Part shown: in pieces, positions 7,390 to 16,295 of the stretch
How positions within the stretch are numbered: position 1 is the stretch's first letter
Layout of the letters: every line of letters begins with the position of its first letter
Origin: Brettanomyces bruxellensis
Taxonomy: Eukaryota > Ascomycota > Pichiomycetes > Pichiales > Pichiaceae
Reading direction: 5' to 3'
NCBI RefSeq assembly: GCF_011074885.1
Contig: NC_054686.1
Span: 186,001 to 250,000, forward strand
Length of the DNA stretch: 64,000 nt
Notes under the pieces: model-generated
Databases searched by the model: none
The model's input: the letters and a program-made list of their open reading frames with translations, nothing else
What the model was told of the DNA's origin: nothing
Translations under genes and position numbers: made by a program

Positions 7390-8979
7390 ATGTCAAGGAG
7401 TGCAAACGTACAACCTCAGGCAACAGCAGCAGCAGCAGCAGTGATTAACCAAACAGGCAACCAGCAGTACCAGCAGGTGCAGCAGCAGCAGGTTTCACAG
7501 CCACAATCGAGAGAACGCATGCAGCAGATGCAGCACCAGGAGCAGAAGCAGGCGCAGAAGGCGTCGAAGGGCACAAACGGGGTGCAGCAGGGTTCGAACG
7601 GTGGATATTCGTCGTCGAACGGGTCGAACAACGGGGGTCAGGTGGTGGGGCTCCACTACAAGATCGGGAAAAAGATCGGTGAAGGGTCGTTTGGAGTGAT
7701 CTTCGAGGGCACAAACCTCATCAACGGGATCCCGGTGGCGATCAAGTTCGAGCCACGCAAGACAGAGGCACCGCAGCTCCGGGACGAGTACAGAACATAC
7801 ATGCATCTCATCGGAATCAAGGGCATTCCGACGGCCTACTACTTCGGGCAGGAGGGGTTGCACAACATCCTCGTGATCGACTTGCTCGGCCCGTCGCTGG
7901 AGGACCTCTTCGACTGGTGCGGCCGGAAGTTCTCGGTGAAGACGGTGGTGCAGGTTTCGGTGCAGATGATCACGTTGATCCAGCGGGTGCACGAGCACGA
8001 TCTCATATACCGGGACATCAAGCCGGACAACTTCTTGATCGGCCGCCGGGGCATGCCCGACGAGAACAAGGTGCACATGGTGGATTTCGGCATGGCCAAG
8101 CGGTACCGGGACGCCCGGACCAAGAAGCATATCCCCTACCGGGAAAAGAAGTCCTTGAGCGGCACCGCCCGGTACATGTCCGTCAACACGCACCTGGGAC
8201 GCGAGCAGTCACGCCGCGACGACATGGAGGCCCTGGGCCACGTGTTCTTCTACTTTCTCCGCGGCCACCTCCCCTGGCAGGGCCTGAAGGCACCCACCAA
8301 CAAGCAGAAGTACGAGAAGATCGGCGAGAAAAAGAGATCCACGCCCATCTCCGACCTCTGCCAGGGTCTCCCTCCACAGTTTGGCGAGTATCTCCGCCGG
8401 GTTCGCAACCTCCAGTTCGAGGAAGAGCCAGACTACGACGGTTACCGCAACCTCATCTCCTCTGTGCTGGATGACATCGGGGCCACCGCGGATGGCCACT
8501 ACGACTGGATGGACTTGAACGGCGGCCGGGGCTGGGACTCCTCCATCAACAAGAAGCCCAATCTCCACGGCTACGGCCACCCGAACCCGCCCCACCACCA
8601 CCAGAGGCGTGCCCGGACCAGCCAGCAGTATTACCAGAGGCACCACTCGCACCAGGCCTTGGCCCAGCAGCAGCAGCAGCAGCAGCAGCAGAGCCATCAG
8701 CAGAACCTCCAGCAGGCCCAGTTCCACCAGCCGGCCGGCCAGTACCACCACCACACCGCCGCCGCCCAGGCAGACGGCAACAGGCCCCTCCCTAACCTGC
8801 CTGACGGCAACAGACCCGCTGCCCGGTACCAGCAGAGGCAGCCACAGCAGCAGGACCAGCTCCAGGGGCAGCCGCAGACCACGGGCGACCCCGTGTGCAC
8901 GTCGCAGCACCAGAAGCCCGACAACCTGTCCGCCGACTCCTCCAGGGGCTTCTGCTCCAAGTTCTTCGCCTGCTGCTGA
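7390..8979 (+). CDS. YCK2: Plasma-membrane casein kinase I of the Yck1/Yck2 type
   Basis: This serine/threonine kinase of 529 residues starts at the ATG at 7390. Residues 1-85 are Gln-rich. The kinase domain spans about 86-360, with the glycine loop GEGSFG, Lys119 in VAIK, catalytic Asp209 in RDIKPDN and Asp232 in DFG. The tail is rich in Gln, His and Pro, with a pure run of nine CAG codons at 8665-8691. The protein ends in FCSKFFACC. Terminal CC is the palmitoylation signal that anchors Yck1/2 to the plasma membrane, where they act in nutrient sensing, septin and endocytic control. Codon use is strikingly GC-rich (CTG, CTC, CGG, GTG, CCG), unlike all neighbours. I cannot separate YCK1 from YCK2. 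Confidence 0.93.
   Translation: MSRSANVQPQATAAAAAVINQTGNQQYQQVQQQQVSQPQSRERMQQMQHQEQKQAQKASKGTNGVQQGSNGGYSSSNGSNNGGQVVGLHYKIGKKIGEGSFGVIFEGTNLINGIPVAIKFEPRKTEAPQLRDEYRTYMHLIGIKGIPTAYYFGQEGLHNILVIDLLGPSLEDLFDWCGRKFSVKTVVQVSVQMITLIQRVHEHDLIYRDIKPDNFLIGRRGMPDENKVHMVDFGMAKRYRDARTKKHIPYREKKSLSGTARYMSVNTHLGREQSRRDDMEALGHVFFYFLRGHLPWQGLKAPTNKQKYEKIGEKKRSTPISDLCQGLPPQFGEYLRRVRNLQFEEEPDYDGYRNLISSVLDDIGATADGHYDWMDLNGGRGWDSSINKKPNLHGYGHPNPPHHHQRRARTSQQYYQRHHSHQALAQQQQQQQQQSHQQNLQQAQFHQPAGQYHHHTAAAQADGNRPLPNLPDGNRPAARYQQRQPQQQDQLQGQPQTTGDPVCTSQHQKPDNLSADSSRGFCSKFFACC
8665..8691 (+). repeat. (CAG)9 microsatellite coding for polyglutamine
   Basis: Nine uninterrupted CAG codons lie in the C-terminal tail of the casein kinase, between Ala and Ser-His. 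A pure codon run of this kind is prone to length change by replication slippage. Confidence 0.95.
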
Positions 8980-9681
8980 CGCCCCTGCCCACCATTAATA
9001 ATATGCAGCCCTGCACTTTTTCTTGTTCTTTCTCCTTTTCTTATGCGTCGGTGGTATCAGTGCCGCCGCATGCTGTCTCATCTTTCTTACTCTTACTATT
9101 CTTTCACTGAAATAGACTGTGAATGTTATCCACTGTAGTTTATTCTGTATTCTGTGGTGTATTTGTGTGATAATCATTGCTATGATAAGTATTTGTGTGA
9201 ATACTTCTGTGGTAGTATTTGTGTAAATACTTCTGTGATAGTATTTCTATGATAAGTATTTCTTTGATGAATATGATATTTCTGTGAAATTTGGGATTTC
9301 CCTGTTAAATCTGATATTCTTGTTAAACATTCATATCTTAAATATGATATTTCTCTGTTAACTGTATTCTCGTAAAGTATATATTGGCCGACCAATGTAA
9401 GATTACCATTCCACTGCTTACTTCTATTCTACTGATTACTGCCAAATATTAGACCACACCTTTTACTTAGACTGCAAAACAAAGCTTGCTACTATCTGTA
9501 GTATGTCTATTCGTATTAATAACCACTTTAATATCCGCAGTAGCTCTTACAACCAACTTCACTCTTCCTCCCTACAGCACCACAACCAGCCCGGATCACC
9601 AATAGCTTGTATTACGGGAAATCATCAAAGCTAATTTACATATTTCGACACCTCCTACTCTTCAGTCCTATTTTACATCCT
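8980..9681. other. 3' intergenic region between YCK2-type kinase and NPT1 with decayed repeats
   Basis: The two genes converge on this AT-rich interval. It contains two 26-base repeats (9189-9214 and 9215-9240, two differences), each beginning gtatttgtgt and ending in ctgtg(g/a)ta. Looser copies of the same theme run to about 9360. No gene is seen. Confidence 0.65.
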
Positions 9682-10923
9682 TCAACCCCATCTGTGCTCC
9701 TCATCTCCTCCAGCCCAATACTTTTCCTCATATCCCAAAACCTTCTTCACCCGTCTCACCTCCGCCGGATCTCCCGTATTCTTGCCAAGATTATCACTAA
9801 TCTTCACTGCCGGATGGCCATTCGCACTATCAATTTTCATCACAATATTCATCGGCGTCGAATCGGCAAAATCGTTCGTTAGGTTTGTTCCAATACCAAA
9901 CGAGCAGTTCATTCCAACTTCGTCCGCCCGCGCCTTGTACTGTATGCACCGATCGACGTTCAACGAGTCGCTGAAGCAGATCGACTTCGAGAATTTCGGA
10001 AGCTTCAAAATATCAATGTAGTGATGCCCGATTTTCTCTATAAACTTGAGCGGGTCGCCGGAATCCTGACGAACTCCCGCATAGTAATCAGAGTAAGGCG
10101 GATAGAATGATCTGAGAAAGACATCCGTGCCAAAAGTGTCCGTGAGGGCCAAACCCGCATGTGTATTTCCAACTGTCTCAAGCCAGCAGTCCATTGCCCT
10201 CTTGTTGGCATTGTTATAATCCTGGGTGATGGCTGCAATTCCCATCATCCACTCGTGGGCAATCGTGCCCATTGGCTTCAACTTGTAGATTTTCGCAAAG
10301 TAAACATTGGACGTTCCCAAAAACATGCCTGGCTTGTTCGATTCCTTTGCTCCGGCCATAAGTCCCTCCATCATGATTTTTTGCGTTTCAAACGACCTTC
10401 TCCTCCTTGTTCCGAACTCGCTAAATGCACAGCTGTTGTTGCAAAGCCTGATCGACTTGCCCTTGGCCTTTTCAAACTGACCCTCATTTGTCCACTTGTT
10501 GACGATAAACCTGAAGTATGCCTCCGATACTAGTGCCAACAACGGGATTTCGTAGAGTGTCACCTGATCCCACGCACCTTTGACCCGGAGATCGAAGTGG
10601 TCCGGGTCATCATCAATTATAACCTCCTTGTCCGGGTGCAATTTGAATGTCTCCAACCACTTGAAGTACTGCTGGGGAAGAAATGGCACTTCCTGTTTGA
10701 GAAACTCAATCTCGTCCTCGGCAAATCTCAAGTCACCCAAAAGTTTTATTTGCTTCTTCAACCAATCTATAGCCTCAACTGTGAGTTTTTTCTCTGGGGT
10801 TCGATTGTGGTAGTCAAACGACACCTCTGCATCTGGAAAACAGTTGTGAATCGCAGATTGCATCGTAAGCTTATAGAGATCTGTGTCCAAAAAGGACTTA
10901 ATAACAGGTTCCTCTGGACTCAT
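9682..10923 (-). CDS. NPT1: Nicotinate phosphoribosyltransferase (NAD salvage)
   Basis: It converts nicotinate and phosphoribosyl pyrophosphate to nicotinate mononucleotide in the Preiss-Handler NAD salvage route, which also feeds sirtuin silencing. The 413 residues match the family length (429 in S. cerevisiae). Visible blocks are FLDTDLYKLTMQ near residue 11, EFGTRRRRS (169-177) for substrate binding, and GTIAHEWMMG, where His223 corresponds to the conserved catalytic histidine. LTDTFGTDVF and VRQDSGDP follow. The ATG at 10923 is the first of the frame and gives the family's N-terminus. Confidence 0.95.
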   Translation of the reverse strand: MSPEEPVIKSFLDTDLYKLTMQSAIHNCFPDAEVSFDYHNRTPEKKLTVEAIDWLKKQIKLLGDLRFAEDEIEFLKQEVPFLPQQYFKWLETFKLHPDKEVIIDDDPDHFDLRVKGAWDQVTLYEIPLLALVSEAYFRFIVNKWTNEGQFEKAKGKSIRLCNNSCAFSEFGTRRRRSFETQKIMMEGLMAGAKESNKPGMFLGTSNVYFAKIYKLKPMGTIAHEWMMGIAAITQDYNNANKRAMDCWLETVGNTHAGLALTDTFGTDVFLRSFYPPYSDYYAGVRQDSGDPLKFIEKIGHHYIDILKLPKFSKSICFSDSLNVDRCIQYKARADEVGMNCSFGIGTNLTNDFADSTPMNIVMKIDSANGHPAVKISDNLGKNTGDPAEVRRVKKVLGYEEKYWAGGDEEHRWG

Positions 10924-13006
10924 TTCTGGTAAGGGCTCCCTATAGTATTTTCGAAAAAAAAAAATCGTATTTGCTTGTATGCTTTTTCTTTATGTGCTGT
11001 CCAATTTTTATTACTTACGCTTAACAGTCATCTAGCAATCATAATCCTTGTGCCAGAATAGCGGGCTTTCTTCCTTATATATTTTTTCTTTATTTTGCCA
11101 AACTTTCGGAGTACAAAAAAGTTTTTTTTGTTTTATTTCAGTTTACCTTTTTTATTTTTATTTTTTTTTTTGACTCAAACTCCTACAGCGTTGGCTAAAA
11201 AGCCAATGTAAGGCGGCTCGTTCACTTTTTCATTTATACATATTTTTTGTCCACTAATGCCCGCTTTCCATCTGCAAAAGTTATATTGTTTCCTGTATCT
11301 CCGCCTGATATTTTAAGGTGGCTACGATTTATCTGACATTTTGTAAATATCCAATCAGAATGTTGGGGAGATTGCGGCCTAATTATTTCTCATTCATATT
11401 CTTGCGTGCTTACTGAAACTGTACTCTACACATGCATGTCCAAAACTGGACATCCGGATAAAAAGTTATATGGTTGGATTTCCCACCAAACAAGTTCTCC
11501 ACCAAGCACCGTAACGTTAAACTCAGTAGCAACACATTCGAAAAAGAATGATACACCAAAAATACAAATAACTTTGATACTGAAAGATAGCACCATTCGG
11601 GTAACTCCAAAAAAGTCACGAGATCGGAAATCCATGTGAGATATGATAGCGAGTCATGAGCGCCTACCAAAAAAAAAAAAAAAAAGCTGCTTACCAGAGG
11701 ACCTAAAAAGTGATTATGCCGAACATATCTTTTCATTTGGGTCAAATAAGTATGACAGGATATCGGCGCTAAGGAAGTACTTAACGCTGATGATCGTATC
11801 ATATATCAAATGCATTTTTTCAAGAATAATGACTAAAATCATATTTATTGGCAAATCCTCCCAAGATTGAAAAATACTAAAGAAAAATAATGAGAACAAG
11901 GATTCTTTAAACCACAGAAGCAAATACTTTTTTTCCGTTCAGAGATACAGTACCGAAAAGGAACTTCGATCAATTATGAATAGGTATGTAATCTTGTAAA
12001 AAAAATTAGAAGATAAGACATCCCTACAACATGCTCAATTATTTCCATCCTCAAGAAAAATACCAAAAACCAAAATACTAAGAAAAATTTTTCTTGAAAA
12101 ACAGGAGTTCCCTATTTTGGAAAACTAGAGAGGGCAAACCTAGAGAGAGTCCTCAAGAATATCCTGCACCTAATAACGATATGACGATATTCTATGCAAA
12201 CAAACACTTAGGCATGGATACTTTTTTTGCCTTTTTTTCTAGACCATATAAACACAACTAAGCTATATGAAGTCCATATTTTAAACGCAAACAGGGGATC
12301 AGACTGTTTTCATAAAACCTTAATTGCCACTTATTGTTTAGCCGCCAGAGTTTCTACAATGCGCATACAAATACGAAAAAAAAAAAATTTCTTGAATAAT
12401 CAGGGCTTTTTCTTGTTGTGAAAGCACAGTGATAATTAACTTTCGGATTGCATCCATTTTGTAACTACAGCTTGACAGACGAGTAAAAATCAGCGAAATT
12501 CACCAATTGTCAACCTCTAAACAATGAATTTTGTCGTCTGCCTAATCTCGCGAAATTAACACGACGATTTTAAATGAGCAGAAAAGCAAAATGTCCCACG
12601 AAAAAGATCGGAGAACTACGAAAAAAAAAAGTGACCCTATAAGTTCATTCGATATGGGAATATCTTTACGATCCACTTCATCGTGATTTTATATTATAAT
12701 CATGTATTCGATCATTTTGCCTATTCTTTATTTTTGATATCAGCTCCCCGCTGACAGTTTCATAGTTCAAAAATGCCAACTGGGTGTGAAACATGACTCA
12801 GCGTCTAACATGCTTGGTCACGTGATCCGCAAAATAAGTGAGGATTGCATTTTAGTGATCCGGCAAAGTACACTGAACCAAGTGTTGTAAGGCTAATAAC
12901 TATGTAAAAGGCAACTTTATTTTATTTATTCTTATAAACAGGCTGTGGCAGGCAACAAGGCTTATGATATCAATACGTTAATAGTAAAGAATATAAGATA
13001 AAAGGG

Positions 13007-13327
13007 ATGAAGGAAAAGTGGAATGAAGTATGTAAGTACAATTATACACCGAATACTAGAAACAGGGGCTTTGCTAATAGTAGATGTTATGAATATGTAA
13101 CAAAATTAAGAATACCATTATCAAATAATATAAAAAATGTGCTCTTAAGTGGACATTTTAGATCATGCAGAATCCATAGGAATGAATGCTATATGGCAAA
13201 AACAATATCACCTAGTTTCAACGTTGATATAACAAACCAAGCAATATTAATAGCCGGATGCATTAATTGGTCGTACGAGGGAGGGATAGGGAGAACAATG
13301 GCAGTACCAAGTGAGCTGGCTAATTAG
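13007..13327 (+). CDS. Doubtful small ORF, 106 codons
   Basis: An ATG opens 106 codons in the middle of the gene-poor region. The product is mixed and Cys/Asn-rich, with no family resemblance and no clear membrane segment. A GTATGTAAG at about 13024, just after the start, would also fit a yeast 5' splice site, so the true structure could differ. Nothing else supports it. It is listed only because it is the best ATG-started frame in the gap. Confidence 0.15.
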   Translation: MKEKWNEVCKYNYTPNTRNRGFANSRCYEYVTKLRIPLSNNIKNVLLSGHFRSCRIHRNECYMAKTISPSFNVDITNQAILIAGCINWSYEGGIGRTMAVPSELAN

Positions 13328-13907
13328 GAAAGGAAAATAGAGTAAAACAAAAAATATGGAAATAAAGAAAAATAAACTAAGAAAACACCGACAAAAAAAT
13401 AGAGGAACCGGGAGAGAAGAAAAGTCGAACACATATATTTTTTTTAAAAAGTTCCGCGCTTAATCTAGAATCACCAATCCTTTAATATTCGACCCACTTT
13501 TTTTATTGATAAATCCCTGCTCGTTCCAATTGCATTTGCCATCCAAATATTTATGATCATGTAGTTTTATGATATATGAGGACGGAAATGCGACATTTTC
13601 CGGCTGTAAATTCTTATCTGAGCAGGGTCATTACTCTCCGAATGCTAATCCCGTATCAATAATCCCTGTGCAATATGCTTTTTTTTCCACCTTTTATCCT
13701 TACTCAATTCTGGCTATGCTGACATTTAGATGCAGATAAAAACTATGGATTAATACAACAGTTAAGAAACAAGAGAGCATTTACTGTTGACCCGTAGTCC
13801 TGGAATTATCATGTCTATTATTTTTTTTAGAAAAAAGAAAATGTGAAAACGGAAAAGCGAAATGTTCTCGGTCTGCACTAATGAGGGAGAAAGCACCAGG
13901 CACTTCC

Positions 13908-14015
13908 TGACTCAAAAAAATTTTCCTCCATTGTGTTTGTCCATTTCCGACTTGCCATGATGTTTGTTTCTGTTTGTGGACAATCCTCTCCCCCTAATGG
14001 CAAAACCTATAAATA
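13908..14015 (+). promoter_or_regulatory. Permease core promoter: TGACTCA plus TATA box
   Basis: TGACTCA (13908-13914) stands about 95 bases before TATAAATA (14008-14015), in the direction of the permease gene at 14380. TGACTCA is the Gcn4 site and contains the Bas1 core TGACTC. In S. cerevisiae Bas1 controls purine synthesis genes. The implied 5' leader is about 340 bases and contains another TGACTCA (14166-14172). Confidence 0.5.
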
Positions 14016-14379
14016 GAGGGCAGGATCCTGCTTTCTAAAAACAGGGAGTACAGTCCTTTTTCTACTTATGCTTTTCTTGCCTTCGTTTTTTCGTCTTCTC
14101 TTGTTTGGCTTTCTACCCTGTATCTTCTATCCAATTATACCGCGGACTCTGTGAGTTTGAGTATCTGACTCAGCTTTTCGCTCCTATTTTCAAATCTCAT
14201 TTATTTACTGGGATTTCCCAAACGGACGGACTATATCAAAAAAAAGGATCATATAACTTTTTTTTTTCTTATCGGCACAGTCTTTCTTTCACTCCTTTTG
14301 AAGGTTTTATCACTGAACTCATAATCCTCATACTGCAAGACAGGACTGTCTTATAGAATCGGGCTTTTGCTGGATTGCA

Positions 14380-15951
14380 ATGAGAACTTCACAAAAAGAG
14401 AACACTGACATCGAGAAAGTGGTCGCAAGACCTACTTCGGAGGATATGAGCACCGACTCTAATACGGAGGGCATTCAAACGGATAAGAGTAGGGCCGCAA
14501 GAATATATTGCCGGCTCATGAGGATGATGAATGGAGAGACGAGAGGTATTTCGAGAGTTCCAGAAAAGGAAAAGACACAGTCCTCTATCATGGCCCCAAC
14601 CAGACTATGGATGGCCATCAATGTTGTCATCGCTGCATACGCACTTGGTGCACTCTCATACTCTTTGTTTGACCTTGATTTCGGCACCTCTGTGCTCACC
14701 ATTGTCTTTTTCAACATCCTTGGTTCCATTCCAGTCGGTTTCTTCTCCGTTTTCGGTGCAAGATTCGGACTCCGGCAGTTGATTGTCTCGAGGTTTCTCG
14801 TGGGAAACGTTGCCAACAGGGTGTTCTGCTTTTTAGCCTGTATTGCATGTGTTGGATGGGCTGCAGTCAACACAATGAGTTCTGCGCAGTTGCTATACAT
14901 CGTTTCCGATACCGGTGCTCTTCCACCTTGGGGAGGATGCGTTGTTGTCATTGCCTGCACCATCATTGTTTCCTTCTTTGGCTACAACGTGATCCATACG
15001 TACGAAAAGTGGTCCTGGATTCCAAATATGGTCTGTTTCATCGCCATTATTGCCAGGATGGCCAAGGCAGATGTCTTTAAAGCGGGAATCCAGAACGAGG
15101 CAGGCGAGTGGGTCACGTGGGGCTCGGGAAGTACCCTTGCCGGCAATGTTCTCTCTTTCGGAGGTACTATTTTCGGCTACTCCGCCGGTTGGGCCACGTA
15201 TGCCGCAGATTACACTACTTACATGCCTGCAGACACTTCTGCCTGGAAGTTGTCCTTGGGTGTCTTCACCGGAGTCTCTGTTCCGTTAATTTTTACAGAA
15301 GTTCTCGGCGCTGCATGCATTACCGGTGTCAAGACCAGCAAAGTGTTTGCTGATTATTACGACAACTACTCGGTTGGTGGCCTCATCTACGCGATCTTGG
15401 TTCACGATTCGTTACACGGATTTGGCCGCTTTCTCTGCGTGTTGCTAGCTTTATCCACAGTCTGCAACAACATCCCTAACATGTACTCTATCGCCATGGG
15501 TGCACAAGCTTTGTGGTCGAAGTTCGCCAAGGTTCCAAGAGTGACCTGGACTGTGATTGGAAACGGTCTCATCTTGGCCATTTGCATCCCTGCCTACTAC
15601 AAGTTCGAGTCCGTCGTTGACAACTTCATGAACCTCATCGGTTACTACATTGCCGTCTATGTTGTCGTGGGAATGATCGAGCATTTCGTCTTTAGAAAGA
15701 GCTTCTCGGCTTACAATCCAGATGACTACAACAGAAACGACCGCCTCAATCCTGGATACGCCGGTCTTTTTGCCTTCTGTTGTGGTGTTGCTGGTGCTGT
15801 TCTCGGTATGAACCAGACCTGGTACCAGGGTGTTTTGGCACTGAAGATTGGTGCTGATGCCGGCGATATTGGTTTCGAGCTTGCCGCTGGTTTCTCGGCA
15901 TTGGCCTACTTGGCCACTCGGCCAATTGAGCTCAAGTACATGGGCCGTTGA
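14380..15951 (+). CDS. FCY2: Purine-cytosine permease (NCS1 family, Fcy2-like)
   Basis: A plasma membrane proton symporter for cytosine and purines. The 523 residues have a hydrophilic cytosolic N-terminus of about 85 residues. About twelve hydrophobic segments follow, starting with LWMAINVVIAAYALGALSYS. The family blocks FFNILGSIPVGFFSVFGARFGLRQLIVSRF, GWAAVNT, FGYSAGWATYAADYTTYMP and the GARALSTVCNNIPNMYS-like region (ALSTVCNNIPNMYS) are present. Length and N-terminal tail fit Fcy2/Fcy21/Fcy22 (about 530 residues). I cannot tell which paralog. Codon use is enriched in preferred codons, suggesting good expression. Confidence 0.92.
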   Translation: MRTSQKENTDIEKVVARPTSEDMSTDSNTEGIQTDKSRAARIYCRLMRMMNGETRGISRVPEKEKTQSSIMAPTRLWMAINVVIAAYALGALSYSLFDLDFGTSVLTIVFFNILGSIPVGFFSVFGARFGLRQLIVSRFLVGNVANRVFCFLACIACVGWAAVNTMSSAQLLYIVSDTGALPPWGGCVVVIACTIIVSFFGYNVIHTYEKWSWIPNMVCFIAIIARMAKADVFKAGIQNEAGEWVTWGSGSTLAGNVLSFGGTIFGYSAGWATYAADYTTYMPADTSAWKLSLGVFTGVSVPLIFTEVLGAACITGVKTSKVFADYYDNYSVGGLIYAILVHDSLHGFGRFLCVLLALSTVCNNIPNMYSIAMGAQALWSKFAKVPRVTWTVIGNGLILAICIPAYYKFESVVDNFMNLIGYYIAVYVVVGMIEHFVFRKSFSAYNPDDYNRNDRLNPGYAGLFAFCCGVAGAVLGMNQTWYQGVLALKIGADAGDIGFELAAGFSALAYLATRPIELKYMGR

Positions 15952-16295
15952 AAATTATTACATTTACAGTTTTTTTTATCTTTTACCTCTTTCTCTCTTG
16001 TACTGAAATAATTTTTTGCTTTTGATGACGATATTGATATCGAGTACATCTAATGAAATATGTCACACTGGCTTTGTGCTTGCTTTCACTTTGCTTTACT
16101 TTACTGTATTACATTCTTGTGTTACTTTACTATATTACCTTACTGTATTACTTTACTGTTTTACATTACTACATTACTTCTTTTCTTTACATCCACTTTA
16201 ATCGCTACCTTAAACATACCTGACTTGCTTCTCGAAGCGCATTAAAGCCCGCTAAATGTTATAATTAATTTAATATACATTATGCTGTTCCTAGT
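15952..16295. repeat. Convergent 3' region with TTACTTTACTGTA-type simple repeats
   Basis: Between the permease and MPS3 stop codons there is a TTAC-rich degenerate repeat at about 16085-16185, built of variants of ttactttactgta. No gene is present. Both transcripts probably end here. Confidence 0.6.

Larger units (their letters stand above)
10924..14379. other. 3.4 kb AT-rich gene-poor region upstream of NPT1 and the permease gene
   Basis: This is the largest gap in the window. The left part is poly-T-rich NPT1 promoter. The middle (about 11.4-13.7 kb) is AT-rich with short, poorly supported frames. The right 500 bases hold the permease promoter, with TGACTCA at 13908-13914, TATAAATA at 14008-14015 and another TGACTCA at 14166-14172. 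A further TGACTCA lies at 12794-12800, next to a GTCACGTGAT at 12817-12826. A 16-base palindrome aagaaaaatttttctt is at 12080-12095. No LTR, transposase or tRNA could be recognised. Confidence 0.5.

Noticed and set aside
7495..8910. Two long minus-strand frames (232 and 233 codons) opposite the casein kinase gene
   Set aside because: They are by-products of the GC-rich coding sequence. The plus strand encodes an intact kinase, and the antisense products are low-complexity with no domain.
11410..11802. 130-codon minus-strand frame in the gene-poor region
   Set aside because: No family resemblance, Phe/Ser/Leu-rich as expected of AT-rich DNA, and broken through a poly-A tract that gives FFFFF.
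12817..12826. GTCACGTGAT resembling a centromere CDEI element
   Set aside because: No CDEIII-like TTTCCGAA motif was found at a suitable distance, so it is more simply a bHLH (Cbf1/Pho4) site.
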